In this document: positions 42,212-51,784 of the stretch, piece after piece | Position numbering within the stretch: the first letter of the stretch is position 1 | Layout of the letters: each line of letters starts with the position of its first letter | Assembly (NCBI RefSeq): GCF_015207005.2 | Contig: NZ_JADEXS020000001.1 | Coordinates: 3,348,001 to 3,412,000, forward strand | DNA length: 64,000 nt | Source of the DNA: Desmonostoc muscorum LEGE 12446 | Lineage (GTDB): Bacteria > Cyanobacteriota > Cyanobacteriia > Cyanobacteriales > Nostocaceae | Direction: 5' to 3' | The notes under the pieces: generated by a model | Seen by the model: the letters and a program-made list of their open reading frames with translations, nothing else | Told to the model about the DNA's origin: nothing | Database searches by the model: none | Position numbers and translations under genes: made by a program

Positions 42212-44407
42212 ATGGTTATGAGTAAAATTATTGGTAAACCAGTAGATCGCGTTGATGGTAGACTGAAAGTAACGGGACAAGCACCATATACAGCCGATGT
42301 GCCCATAGAGAATCTGACTTATGGCGTAATTTTTGAAAGTACGATCGCCAGTGGTAAAATTATTGAAATAGACACATCCACAGCCTTAACTCTCCCTGGT
42401 GTAATAGATATCATCACTTACGGTCAAACACCATCGTTAATTAAAATACCCTTCTTTTCTCCTCCAAAAACTCAGCCAACCGAGAAAGATGACAACATCT
42501 ACTACAATGGTCAACACCTGGGAATTGTAGTTGCCCAAACTTTAGAACAAGCCGAAACTGCCGCTGCTTTAGTCAAAGTTATCTACGAAGAAGCATCGCC
42601 AACAATGACATTAGCAGAGGCAGAGATATTTGAGCCAGAAACAGTATTTTTTGGCATGATGCCAGGTAAAATTACTAGAGGGGATATAGAATCTGGCAAA
42701 GCACAAGCAGATATTCTTGTGCAGCAAGTATATACCACACCAATGGAACATCATAATCCCCTAGAACCTTCTGCAACCATAGCGATGTGGGAGGGGGATA
42801 ATTTGATATTATATGAAACCAGTCAAGGCGTTTCTGCAACCCAAAGAGCGATCGCATCTGTTTTGAATATTCCCCAGGAAAATGTCCGCGTCATCTCCAA
42901 ATATTTAGGCGGGGGATTTGGTTGTAAAGCACTTTTAAGGTCTCATACTATTCTTTGTGCGATCGCCGCCAAACGAGTCCAGCGACCGGTGAAAGTTGCG
43001 TTAGAGCGATCGCAAATGTACACTAATTGCGGCTACCGTTCCCAAACTCAACAACACCTAACGCTCGGTGCAACCAAGGAAGGTAAACTAACGGTCATTA
43101 CTCACATCGGCACATCCTTAACATCCCAATTTGATGATTTTGTGGAACCCGTTGGTGCGCCAACAACAATGATGTACGCCTGTGACAATTTGGAAGTGAA
43201 ATATCGTTTGGGACGCATCAACGCAGGCACACCAACCTTTATGCGCGGTCCAGGAGAAGCACCAGGGATGTTTGCCCTAGAATCAGCAATGGATGAACTG
43301 GCATCTGCCTTAAATATTGACCCCATTGAACTGCGACTGAGAAATCATGCAGATATCGATCCCCACACAGGATTACCTTGGTCAAGTAAATCTCTCAAAC
43401 AATGTTACCAAAAAGGTGCAGAGATTTTTGGTTGGTCACAACGCAACCCAGTTCCCCGTTCCAGGCGAGAAGGTGATTTTTTGATTGGTTCGGGAATGGC
43501 AAGTGCGACATTTCCCAGCAACTCTGGTTCAGCATCAGTGAAAGTAGAAATTTTTGCCACTGGAGAGGTGAAAGTACAAACTGGTACTCAAGACATCGGT
43601 ACAGGCACATATACAGTCATGAGTCAAGTAGCCACTGAGGCATTAGGTTTACCAGTGCAGTTTGAACTAGGTGATAGCAACTTTCCTAAAGCCCCCATCA
43701 CAGGCAATTCAATTACAGTCGGCAGTGTTTCTCCGGCAGTGCATAAAGCAGCGATCGCCGCACGAGATAGAATGATAGAAATGGCGATCGTAGATCCAAA
43801 TTCCCCTCTGTATGGCTCTGAAATACAAGATATTACAGTTGAGTCAGGGCAAATATTTTTAAAACAAAACCCATCCCAACGAGACAGCTACACCGATATT
43901 CTGCGGCGTCAGGGATTAGAAAGTTTAGAAGTCACAGAACAAAGCTCACCCAGCCCAGAGAGTAAAAACTATGCCAAACACTCTTTTGGTGCCATCTTTG
44001 TAGAAGTCGCCGTTGATGAACTTTTGGGAGAAATCAAAATCAGACGTTGCGTAGGCGTTTATGATGCAGGGCGAATTCTCAACTTCAAGACAGCACGCAG
44101 TCAAGTTGTCGGGGGAATTACTTGGGGAATTGGCATGGCATTGATGGAAAAAACCGTAATGGATGTTAATCACGGCAGAATAGTTGGCGCTAATCTTTCG
44201 GATTGCTTGATTCCCGTTCATGCAGATATTCCAAATATGGAAGTGCAATTTGTTGAACAACAAGATGCTTATGTGAATGCACTAGGAACCAAAAGCCTGG
44301 GAGAACTTCCCATTGTTGGTGTAGCCGCAGCCATATCGAATGCAGTTTATCATGCCACAGGTAAACGGATTCGTGATTTGCCAATTACACCAGACAAGTT
44401 TTTGTGA
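42212..44407 (+). CDS. Xanthine-dehydrogenase-family molybdopterin subunit (PaoC/YagR-like)
   Basis: A 731-residue Mo-cofactor subunit. It starts VMSKIIGKPVDRVDGRLKVT (the usual hammerhead-domain opening). The cofactor-binding and catalytic segments KYLGGGFGCKALL, TFMRGPGEAPGMFALESAMD and QDIGTGTYTVMSQVA are present. The glutamate of KSLGELPIVGVAAAISNAV near residue 697 is the base that activates the Mo-OH. With the two subunits at 38649-40158 it forms an aldehyde- or purine-type oxidoreductase. The Arg in the RGPGEAP region is of the aldehyde-oxidising PaoC type, but the substrate remains open. Confidence 0.92.
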   Translation: MVMSKIIGKPVDRVDGRLKVTGQAPYTADVPIENLTYGVIFESTIASGKIIEIDTSTALTLPGVIDIITYGQTPSLIKIPFFSPPKTQPTEKDDNIYYNGQHLGIVVAQTLEQAETAAALVKVIYEEASPTMTLAEAEIFEPETVFFGMMPGKITRGDIESGKAQADILVQQVYTTPMEHHNPLEPSATIAMWEGDNLILYETSQGVSATQRAIASVLNIPQENVRVISKYLGGGFGCKALLRSHTILCAIAAKRVQRPVKVALERSQMYTNCGYRSQTQQHLTLGATKEGKLTVITHIGTSLTSQFDDFVEPVGAPTTMMYACDNLEVKYRLGRINAGTPTFMRGPGEAPGMFALESAMDELASALNIDPIELRLRNHADIDPHTGLPWSSKSLKQCYQKGAEIFGWSQRNPVPRSRREGDFLIGSGMASATFPSNSGSASVKVEIFATGEVKVQTGTQDIGTGTYTVMSQVATEALGLPVQFELGDSNFPKAPITGNSITVGSVSPAVHKAAIAARDRMIEMAIVDPNSPLYGSEIQDITVESGQIFLKQNPSQRDSYTDILRRQGLESLEVTEQSSPSPESKNYAKHSFGAIFVEVAVDELLGEIKIRRCVGVYDAGRILNFKTARSQVVGGITWGIGMALMEKTVMDVNHGRIVGANLSDCLIPVHADIPNMEVQFVEQQDAYVNALGTKSLGELPIVGVAAAISNAVYHATGKRIRDLPITPDKFL

Positions 44408-44986
44408 GTGAAAATGAAACCTAGAGAATAGACCTGCCTTGAAAATAGGGACTCTTTACTGGGGACTGGTGACTAGGAAAGAAATATTTTTATTCCTTCG
44501 TTGTGAATTGTGTTCATGGAGTCTCTTGCATAAATATTTTTTTGTCTCATGCTCCAGGCGCTTAAGCTTGACTTCACTTGAATGTTGACAAAAATATTAT
44601 ATGTAAAAGTATGAAAAGTATGAAAAGTATGAAAAGTATGAAAAGTAATTGTATTAAGTAGGAAAAGCAAGTGAGTCAATCAAGTGAATAAAAACTTGAT
44701 TAAAGTATTGAATATTCACTATCAATAGTGTAAATTGAAACTTGTAGGTGAATCTAGGGAGTAATAAAATTTGCAGTCAAAGAACTGTTAATTTTATAAA
44801 AAATGGAGTTATTTATAGCTCCATTTATACTCAAAAGATTAATAAATAACTAGTTCTGGAACTAGTTAGTCAATATTTCTACAGTGTAATCTGTTGCAAT
44901 TCTTGGGCTTTAACTACTAAACCGTTGAATAACGGATAAAGCCTTAGTTAAGTTAAGTCGGAAAAACTGATCTTTTAGGTGTAACA
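44408..44986. repeat. Spacer with a 9-bp tandem repeat
   Basis: Four perfect ATGAAAAGT copies at 44611-44646. The remainder is AT-rich with no supported gene, and GGAGTTATTTATAGCTCC near 44804-44822 can form a short stem. It should contain the promoter of the DUF4394 gene. Confidence 0.7.
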
Positions 44987-45835
44987 ATGAAATTTTTTAA
45001 TGTCAGCAAAATTGCTCTTGGAGTTGCTGTAGCAGCTGCTTGTCTAAGTTTGAATGTCAACAAAGCTTCGGCTGATATTGGGAGTCTAATTTCTAATATC
45101 TTGATCAATCTCACAGGCAAAGAATCTGGTTTAAGATTCATCGGCTTAAGCACTAACAATACTCTTGTGAATATCAGTCCTGGTGGATACACAACAACAA
45201 TTAAAGTCAAAGGACTTGACGGTAATTTACAAGGTATTGACTTCCGTCCAGCAAACCGTTTGCTTTACGGTGTGACTGACACTGACAAGATATACACCAT
45301 TAATATTACAAACGGTCAGGCTACATTGGTTAGCAATTTATCTAGTAGTTTTAATGGGGGATTTCAGTCAGGGTTTGACTTCAATCCCGTACCAGACCGC
45401 TTACGAATAGTAGGTAGCAATGACCAAAATTACCGTATCAATGTAGATACTGGTGCAGTTACAGTTGATGGAACTTTGGCTTATGATACGACCGATATTA
45501 ATGCCGGAGTTGACCCCAACATTACCGCTGCTGCTTATACAAATTCGGTTGCTGGAGCGACGACAACTCAACTTTTTGGCATTGACTACGACCGTGATGT
45601 GTTAGTACTGCAAAACCCACCTAATAATGGTACTCTCAAAACCATAGGCAGTCTTGGCGTCAACTTTTCACCTGTAGCCGGTTTCGACATCTATACAGAC
45701 TCAAAGGGCAACAATACTGCCTATGCACTGTCTGGTTCATTTCTTTACAAAATTGATTTATCCACTGGTGCAGCAACTAAAATTGCGGAATTACCTGGAG
45801 GCGGTTTTATCGGTTTAGCTGTTAGTTCCTGGTAA
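44987..45835 (+). CDS. Secreted DUF4394-type beta-propeller-like protein
   Basis: A 282-residue protein. The signal peptide ends near NVNKASADIG (about residue 30). The mature part repeats the DUF4394 pattern of blade-like units: GLDGNLQGIDFRPANRLLYG, QSGFDFNPVPDRLRIVGSND and AGATTTQLFGIDYDRDVLVL. No lipobox or anchoring signal is evident. The function of the family is not established. A hairpin CCCTCTTCT/AGAAGAGGG (45864-45872 with 45891-45899) follows the stop. Confidence 0.88.
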   Translation: MKFFNVSKIALGVAVAAACLSLNVNKASADIGSLISNILINLTGKESGLRFIGLSTNNTLVNISPGGYTTTIKVKGLDGNLQGIDFRPANRLLYGVTDTDKIYTINITNGQATLVSNLSSSFNGGFQSGFDFNPVPDRLRIVGSNDQNYRINVDTGAVTVDGTLAYDTTDINAGVDPNITAAAYTNSVAGATTTQLFGIDYDRDVLVLQNPPNNGTLKTIGSLGVNFSPVAGFDIYTDSKGNNTAYALSGSFLYKIDLSTGAATKIAELPGGGFIGLAVSSW

Positions 45836-45863
45836 TCATACAATTTTGGATTTTGGATTTTAT

Positions 45864-45899
45864 CCCTCTTCTAAGAAACCAGATTTTCTGAGAAGAGGG
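45864..45899 (+). terminator. Hairpin after the DUF4394 gene
   Basis: CCCTCTTCT pairs with AGAAGAGGG over an 18-base loop, about 30 bases after the stop codon. No good T-tract follows, so it is a likely but not certain terminator. A second stem, GGTGTGTTA/TAACACACC (about 45922-45950), follows. Confidence 0.5.
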
Positions 45900-46001
45900 T
45901 TAAGGCTTGACACGCCAGTAGGGTGTGTTAGCCTGCCGCATAACACACCATTTTAAATTTTCCGTGGGTTAATTTGATCAAAATGTAGGGCTTCTGCTCG
46001 A

Positions 46002-46313
46002 TTAAGCTAGAACCTCAGTCTTTAGTAGTGCTTTGCGTAATGCAGTTATCGCTTCTTCTGCCTCTACCAAACGATTGAGAGCAAGCGCAATATCATCTTC
46101 AACCTTTAACAGGTTAGCTGCTTTCTTAACAGCTTTTTGTTCTTCAACTGAGTAATTATCATCGGCGCGAGCCATTTGAATTGCATGATATAGCAATGTC
46201 CTTGATTTCGACCAATTAGAAACATCAACCGTAATCTTGCTTAGCAGATCTTCTAAATTAGCATTTTTGTATTCAAATGTTTTGTATTTCTCTATGAGAC
46301 ATTTAACAAAGAC
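46002..46313 (-). pseudogene. TerB-like C-terminal fragment without a proper start
   Basis: The frame is open from 46313 but has no ATG; only a TTG at 46196 gives a 64-residue product. The translation is one continuous helical protein: NLEDLLSKITVDVSNWSKSR, then MARADDNYSVEEQKAVKKAA and LALNRLVEAEEAITALRKAL. The ARADDxYSxEEQKAV segment recalls the metal-binding acidic loop of TerB-domain proteins. The family N-terminus appears lost. The adjacent sequence (46374-46468) is another broken gene piece, so this is a decayed region. Confidence 0.45.
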
Positions 46314-46373
46314 TTAATATTTTATTGACATGCTAATATCATGTTAGTTTTAACTGAAATTTTTGTTTTTTGA

Positions 46374-46468
46374 ACTTCCAACTTCACACCCCGAATCGAA
46401 TAATCCAACAACTCCATTGGATGAATAACTGAAATCTTCTTCTCTTGCAAATGCAAATACTTAGTAAA
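46374..46468 (-). pseudogene. Duplicated 3' fragment of glcF
   Basis: On the minus strand this encodes EKKISVIHPMELLDYSIRGV, nearly identical to the glcF C-terminus about 880 bases away (GKTISVIHPMELLDYSIRGV). The nucleotide match covers about 95 bases with roughly a dozen differences, and the stop codon is lost. Only the 3' end is present, on the same strand as glcF. The spacer from here to 46758 contains a GTAGAGA...TCTCTAC hairpin (about 46524-46553) and no gene. Confidence 0.8.
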
Positions 46469-46758
46469 AAGGCGTTGCTGATTTTATGTATGAAAACGAT
46501 TGTGCATGATATCAAAATCCTTGTAGAGAAGTTGCAATTGCAACGTCTCTACATTTGGATTCATACCGCGATTCAGCAACACCTATAAAAACTTGGGTAT
46601 CTCTACTGTGAATTGAGAGTAAATAAAATACAGCGTAAATGAGTGTTAATAAATAATGTGGTTTTAACTACGTTATTGAGTTGAATTAGTAAGATAAAAT
46701 TGCCTAATGAATGTCATCAAAGTGCTGGCTTGTATTGAGTCACAAAAAAGGATAACCA

Positions 46759-46983
46759 ATGAACAAAGAAGTAGCCAAAGTAATCTTATGGGAAGAAAAC
46801 CAAAAAGATTTTCTGAAAAAATTCTATGATTTACAATTTGTGCCCCGAATAGGAGAGGAAGTTTACCTCAAAAAAGAGAAATGGAAAGTAACCAGAGTTG
46901 AACATGATTTAGAAGTAAATGAGGTTAATATCTACATAGAATTAATCAAAAAACCGAAGCAGGATAAATCATCTCATTCATAA
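46759..46983 (+). CDS. Small hypothetical protein
   Basis: A 74-residue protein: MNKEVAKVILWEENQKDFLK, then RIGEEVYLKKEKWKVTRVEH and a lysine-rich end. The middle has the look of a small beta-barrel (GEEVxLxxxxWKVxxVEHDL), as in many short cyanobacterial regulators of unknown function. AAAAAAGGAT about 8 bases before the ATG may serve for ribosome binding. No family recognised. Confidence 0.5.
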   Translation: MNKEVAKVILWEENQKDFLKKFYDLQFVPRIGEEVYLKKEKWKVTRVEHDLEVNEVNIYIELIKKPKQDKSSHS

Positions 46984-47247
46984 ATAAAATTGACAACAGG
47001 TGCGATAAATAGCTGTCCACACGAAAGTTCGATTATTGTAGAGACGGCTATTTATCGCGTCTTTGCGATATAGAATTTTCACCAAAAAACCTTAACCGAA
47101 CCGTATTTACATAGCTGTGCTACCCTATAGTAAATCTCTATTTACACCAGATTTAAAGTAAAGTCAGGTATATAACTATTCGTCTATTACCTAGTTATAA
47201 AGCGTGTTTTATTCCTGAATTCTGAATTCTGAATTCTGCTGTATTTT

Positions 47248-48603
47248 TCAAACTCCCAACTTCACGCCCCGAATCGAATAATCCAACAACTCCATCGGGT
47301 GGATAACTGAAATGGTCTTACCTTGCAACTGCAAATGCTTAGTAATTTGCAAAGTACACCCTGGATTAGCAGAAGCAATTAACTCAGCACCAGTATTCAA
47401 TAAATTCTGTACTTTTTGCTGACCCAATTCTTCAGAAACCTCTGGTTGCAACATATTATAAACCCCAGCACTGCCACAACACAAAGCAGCATCTATGGGT
47501 TCTTTCAACTTCACCCCTGGAATTTGCCGCAACAACTGACGCGGTTGCACACTAATCTTTTGTCCGTGCAATAAATGACAAGCATCTTGATAAACTAAAT
47601 TCAGAGGTTTATCAGTCAACGGTGAAAGTTTCGTTGTTAATCCAACAGTTGCCAAAAATTCTTGAGCATCTTTCACCTTAGCGGCAAAATCCTTCGCTTT
47701 TTCCCGATATTCTGGGTCATCTTCTAATATATGTCCATACTCTTTTAAAGTATGACCGCAACCAGCAGCATTAATAATTACAAAATCTACATCAGTCTGA
47801 GCAAAACTATCAATCATCTGCCTTGCCAAAGCCTTCGCCTGTTCTGTTTGTCCTTGGTGTTCGGGAAGCGCCGCACAACAACCTTGAGATTTCGGAATCA
47901 CAACTTCGCAACCATTCGCCGTTAAAACCCGCACCGTCGCTTCATTCACTGGAGAGAAAAACAACCGTTGCACACATCCCAAAATCACCCCAACGCGGTA
48001 GCGCTTTTCACCTTTAGCGGGAATCACATTAGGCAAATTATCTTGAAAAGATTTGAGAGTAATTTCTGGCAGAATAGATTCCATTGCTGCCAAACGAGGA
48101 GAGATTTTATTGAGTAAACCCGTAGCCCGAACTAACTTAGCAAAACCCAACTTTTGATAAACCAACAACGGAACTAACAAAACTCTTAAAAGATGAGGGT
48201 AAGGAAACAGAGAAAATATTAATTTACGAATTAATTTATCTGGCAAACTGCGGGGATAATTGCGTTCAACTTGGTGACGAGTAGCAGAAATTAACTTGTC
48301 ATACTGCACACCAGAAGGACAAGTACTCACACAAGCAAGACATCCCAAACAAGAATCAAAATGTTCTACCGTTGCCGTATTAAGAGCAATTTCACCCTCA
48401 TTAATTGCATCCATCATATAGATGCGTCCTCTAGGTGAATCCATCTCCTTCCCCAACACCCGATAACTTGGACAAGTCGAGAGACAAAATCCACAATGTA
48501 CACAACTATCAATCAACTTCGGCTCAGGCGGATGATTCTTATCAAACCCTTTCAAATTCTTCAAACTAGCCGTATTATTAACAGAATTTTCTGAAACTTG
48601 CAT
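47248..48603 (-). CDS. glcF: Glycolate oxidase/dehydrogenase iron-sulfur subunit
   Basis: A 451-residue protein. Two [4Fe-4S] motifs lie near the N-terminus: CVHCGFCLSTCPSYRVLG (about 33-50) and CLGCLACVSTCPSGVQYD (about 85-102). Two CCG domains follow (GCCAALPEHQGQ and ALCCGSAGVYNMLQPEVSEE). It transfers electrons from the FAD subunits during glycolate oxidation to glyoxylate, part of photorespiration in cyanobacteria. glcE lies 58 bases upstream on the same strand. A CTTTGCGTCCTTTGCG dispersed repeat sits between the genes. A scrap of its 3' end is duplicated at 46374. Confidence 0.92.
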   Translation of the reverse strand: MQVSENSVNNTASLKNLKGFDKNHPPEPKLIDSCVHCGFCLSTCPSYRVLGKEMDSPRGRIYMMDAINEGEIALNTATVEHFDSCLGCLACVSTCPSGVQYDKLISATRHQVERNYPRSLPDKLIRKLIFSLFPYPHLLRVLLVPLLVYQKLGFAKLVRATGLLNKISPRLAAMESILPEITLKSFQDNLPNVIPAKGEKRYRVGVILGCVQRLFFSPVNEATVRVLTANGCEVVIPKSQGCCAALPEHQGQTEQAKALARQMIDSFAQTDVDFVIINAAGCGHTLKEYGHILEDDPEYREKAKDFAAKVKDAQEFLATVGLTTKLSPLTDKPLNLVYQDACHLLHGQKISVQPRQLLRQIPGVKLKEPIDAALCCGSAGVYNMLQPEVSEELGQQKVQNLLNTGAELIASANPGCTLQITKHLQLQGKTISVIHPMELLDYSIRGVKLGV

Positions 48604-48661
48604 AATTAATTATTCTCCCCTCTTCCTTTGCGTCCTTTGCGTCCTCGGCGGTTCGTTCAAC

Positions 48662-49975
48662 CTAAATCCCCCCCACAAACCGACCAGGACTTAAAATATT
48701 CTTACTATCAAACTGTTCCTTAATCCCGCGCATCAACGCCAAACCATTCCCCGTATAACCCCAAACATCTACTTGTTCTTTAACCCCCACTGGTGCTTCC
48801 AGAATTGTTAAAAAACCACTATAAGCTTGAGTGCGTAGGCGCATTAGCAAAAGCTGATTTTTATCCTCTAATTGTAACAAACCTAAACCACTACTGATAT
48901 GAATTAAACCAAACTCCACCTGAGACAAAATCCCCACCGCAGCAGTAGGTAACACTCCTATTTTGCAGGTAATTACAGATTCTTGAACAGGACAATGTAT
49001 TCGTTCTTGCAATCTTTCCCATAGACTAGCTTCATGGCCATCTACATAAATTGCCCCATCTAAACCCAACTTTTCCCCTACTTCCACAACTCGGTTTGAC
49101 TGTTCTTTAACACTCTCACTAATACTTTGAAAGCGAGCAATTAATCCCAATCCCTTACCCAAACCTAAGCCAGACACCAATTTAGTTGATAGCAAATCAG
49201 CCTGGATTGGTGTTAACGCCGAACCCCGCAGAGTATCGGCCGCTTGAGATACAGCCTCAGCTTTACCAGTTAGCACCACCGTTGCCGATGCTTCTTGTAA
49301 CGGGTACAGTCGAAAAGTTACTTGACTAATAACTCCTAATGTGCCGTAAGACCCAGTAAACAACTTCATCAAATCATATCCGGCAACATTTTTGACTACT
49401 CTTCCCCCAGCTTTGGCGATTTCTCCATCAGCACGCACAAAAGTAATACCTAGTAATTGGTCGCGCACGCTACCATAGCGTTGTCGTAGAGAACCTGTAT
49501 CACCTGTGGCGACAATACCGCCAATAGTTGCCGAGTCTGGCGCTGTGGGATCAAGGGCAAGAAATTGCCGCGAGTTTGCCAAAAGTGCTTGGAGATTGGA
49601 AAATTTCATCCCTGCTTCTACTGTAACAGTCAAATCACCCACAGCGTGTTCAATCAGTTGGTTGATGCGTTCTGTACTGACTACAACATCAATGCCTTTG
49701 GCTAAACCACCCCAAGAGAGTTTACTACCACTACCAAAAGGGAGGATGCGCCAGTTGTTTTTATGAGCTGTAGCGAGGACTGCGGCTAGCTGTTCTTGGG
49801 TGCGGGGATAGACAATACAACTCGGAAGGTTTCCAGAAGCTATAGCCCGTTGAATACGTTTTTGCTGATTTAGTTCGACATTTTCCCAAAGGCAAACAGC
49901 ATTTTCTTCGCCGACGATAGATGTAAGTTCAGAAGCGCAGACGCCTTGCGGCTTGTCGTTAGACATCGCTTTCAT
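48662..49975 (-). CDS. glcE: Glycolate oxidase FAD-binding subunit GlcE
   Basis: A 437-residue FAD_binding_4 (PCMH) protein. Visible are VYPRTQEQLAAVLATAHKNN, the flavin loop LPFGSGSKLSWGG, TIGGIVATGDTGSLRQRYGS and VRDQLLGITFVRADGE with GRVVKNVAGYDLMKL. The end, GIKEQFDSKNILSPGRFVGG, is the usual C-terminus. Length fits GlcE rather than the longer GlcD. With GlcD (not in this window) and GlcF it forms glycolate dehydrogenase. Starts at codon 1 or at the next ATG three codons on are both possible. Same operon as glcF. Confidence 0.9.
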   Translation of the reverse strand: MKAMSNDKPQGVCASELTSIVGEENAVCLWENVELNQQKRIQRAIASGNLPSCIVYPRTQEQLAAVLATAHKNNWRILPFGSGSKLSWGGLAKGIDVVVSTERINQLIEHAVGDLTVTVEAGMKFSNLQALLANSRQFLALDPTAPDSATIGGIVATGDTGSLRQRYGSVRDQLLGITFVRADGEIAKAGGRVVKNVAGYDLMKLFTGSYGTLGVISQVTFRLYPLQEASATVVLTGKAEAVSQAADTLRGSALTPIQADLLSTKLVSGLGLGKGLGLIARFQSISESVKEQSNRVVEVGEKLGLDGAIYVDGHEASLWERLQERIHCPVQESVITCKIGVLPTAAVGILSQVEFGLIHISSGLGLLQLEDKNQLLLMRLRTQAYSGFLTILEAPVGVKEQVDVWGYTGNGLALMRGIKEQFDSKNILSPGRFVGGI

Positions 49976-50234
49976 TGAGTTTATTTTTTTTACGCCCTAC
50001 ATCTAATTTACTGGTTAACCTGACCAAAAAAGCACATTGCCACTAATATACAGTGTTTTACGGTTGATCGGTAGAATCAGGGGAACAGTGCATGATTTTT
50101 GGTTTCTGTCCCAATATAGTGAATGAATCATACTTGCTCAGCATTCACGGTTAATTAATTATTAATTTAACAGCCTTCATTTCCAGGCTGAAAAAGATTT
50201 ACTGCTTTGCTGGTGTAAAAAGGAGATAACGACG

Positions 50235-51767
50235 ATGATATTTAAAGATTTTTTTACATTGCCTTTATTTAAAGAAGATAGAAGAGGAGAGAGATATATT
50301 TTTTGGCAAGTAGACCAAAAATCACAAAATTACATAGCTCGTCTAGTTTCTGAACAACCAGATTTAAGTAAACCGCAATTAGCGAAAATTCTTTTACATA
50401 ATTTAGAAAATTATCCTGACGATCAATTAAATAGAAGGGTATGGATAGCTTTTTTAGCAAAATTCAGTTATAAAGCTGCTTTTAAAATTAGAACAAACAT
50501 CCTCAAAGTATCCAGCAGAACTTATTTAGATTATGATTCATTGTTTAATGAATTGTTTCAGATTGCTTTGAGCATTTCTTTATCACCAGAAAAATGCCTA
50601 TACATTTTTTTTCAAAAAGATGATGAATATGACAATTTAGCATTAAATATTTGGTATTACAAATTTGAAAAATATCTCAGCAAAAGAATGGAGGGATTAC
50701 TCTGCGATCGCTGGAGAGAGATTGAAGGATTTAGAACATTCCAACGGAGTGACTTGGGGTTAGCTGCTAGGGCAACTAAAACACGAGTTATAACAGTCTT
50801 AAAACGTCTTGGTTTTAATGAAGTTACTATTTCGCATTATATTTTAGTATGGCAATGTTTCAGAGAAGCTAATGATGCAAAAATTATCAATATTAGCTCA
50901 CCGCAGCCTCAAGCATTTGAGGAAATTTGCCGTCGTTATCACCAGTTTTCTCATAAATTACCAAATTTATCTCCCAACCAAATAGTAGATGGCACAGTTA
51001 TTCAGCAATGGTTACAAGAAATTGGTAGAGCCATTCGTAATTATGTTGATTTTGCTCAAATTTCCTTGGATGAACCAATTTCTCAAGATTCGGAAACATT
51101 AACATGGGTTGATTTAATACCAGATGAAAACTCGATTATCCAGAGGGATGCCATATCTCGCAATGAAATTGAAGATTATGTCAAGCAATTAAGACAATTT
51201 ATCTATACAAAAATCGAACTTCTCAAACCTAAAGAACAAATAATTCCGCTTTTTATACATGGATTAGATTTATCACAAGAAAAAATAGGTATTGAAATTA
51301 GTGCTAATCAGTCTACTGTTGGTCGTCGATACAAAAAAATGTTAATGGATTTGTTAACTCAATTAGGGATATGGGCACACGAGCATCTACAGGTAGATAT
51401 AAATTCGGAAAAACTCAGTGAACTAAAAGCTGAACTGCAAGAATACTTAGATGTGTTTTATCAAAATTTAATCTATAGTTTTTTGGGTGATGCAATCCAA
51501 TTACTGGAATCTCATACCAGAGACATTATGCGACGATTTTGGTTGGAAAAAATGAAAATGAATCAAATTGCAGAGCTATTAAATTTTCCAGTATTAGAAA
51601 TTGAGCGTCAACTTTTATCATCCCATCAATCACTACAATTAAATGTAGTCGAACGGATTGAAGCCAGAATCGATATGTTTTTAAACCCTCAAGGAGTAGT
51701 GTGGAATCAAGTCGATGATTTAATAGATGAGTGGCTGAAAATCGCTGATTTCACTTATAAGAATTAA
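50235..51767 (+). CDS. Sigma-70-like protein of the DUF1822/CHAT locus
   Basis: A 510-residue protein; AGGAG lies about ten bases before the ATG. A sigma-like helical core is seen around RMEGLLCDRWREIEGFRTFQ, and a region-4-like HTH is visible in GLDLSQEKIGIEISANQSTV with GRRYKKMLMDLL. A second sigma-like C-terminal segment has MRRFWLEKMKMNQIAELLNF. It is far longer than ECF sigma factors. In cyanobacteria such genes commonly precede DUF1822 and CHAT genes (recalled, not checked). It probably directs transcription of this locus, but that is inference. DUF1822 follows 17 bases downstream. Confidence 0.7.
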   Translation: MIFKDFFTLPLFKEDRRGERYIFWQVDQKSQNYIARLVSEQPDLSKPQLAKILLHNLENYPDDQLNRRVWIAFLAKFSYKAAFKIRTNILKVSSRTYLDYDSLFNELFQIALSISLSPEKCLYIFFQKDDEYDNLALNIWYYKFEKYLSKRMEGLLCDRWREIEGFRTFQRSDLGLAARATKTRVITVLKRLGFNEVTISHYILVWQCFREANDAKIINISSPQPQAFEEICRRYHQFSHKLPNLSPNQIVDGTVIQQWLQEIGRAIRNYVDFAQISLDEPISQDSETLTWVDLIPDENSIIQRDAISRNEIEDYVKQLRQFIYTKIELLKPKEQIIPLFIHGLDLSQEKIGIEISANQSTVGRRYKKMLMDLLTQLGIWAHEHLQVDINSEKLSELKAELQEYLDVFYQNLIYSFLGDAIQLLESHTRDIMRRFWLEKMKMNQIAELLNFPVLEIERQLLSSHQSLQLNVVERIEARIDMFLNPQGVVWNQVDDLIDEWLKIADFTYKN

Positions 51768-51784
51768 AAAACAGGAACAGTAGA

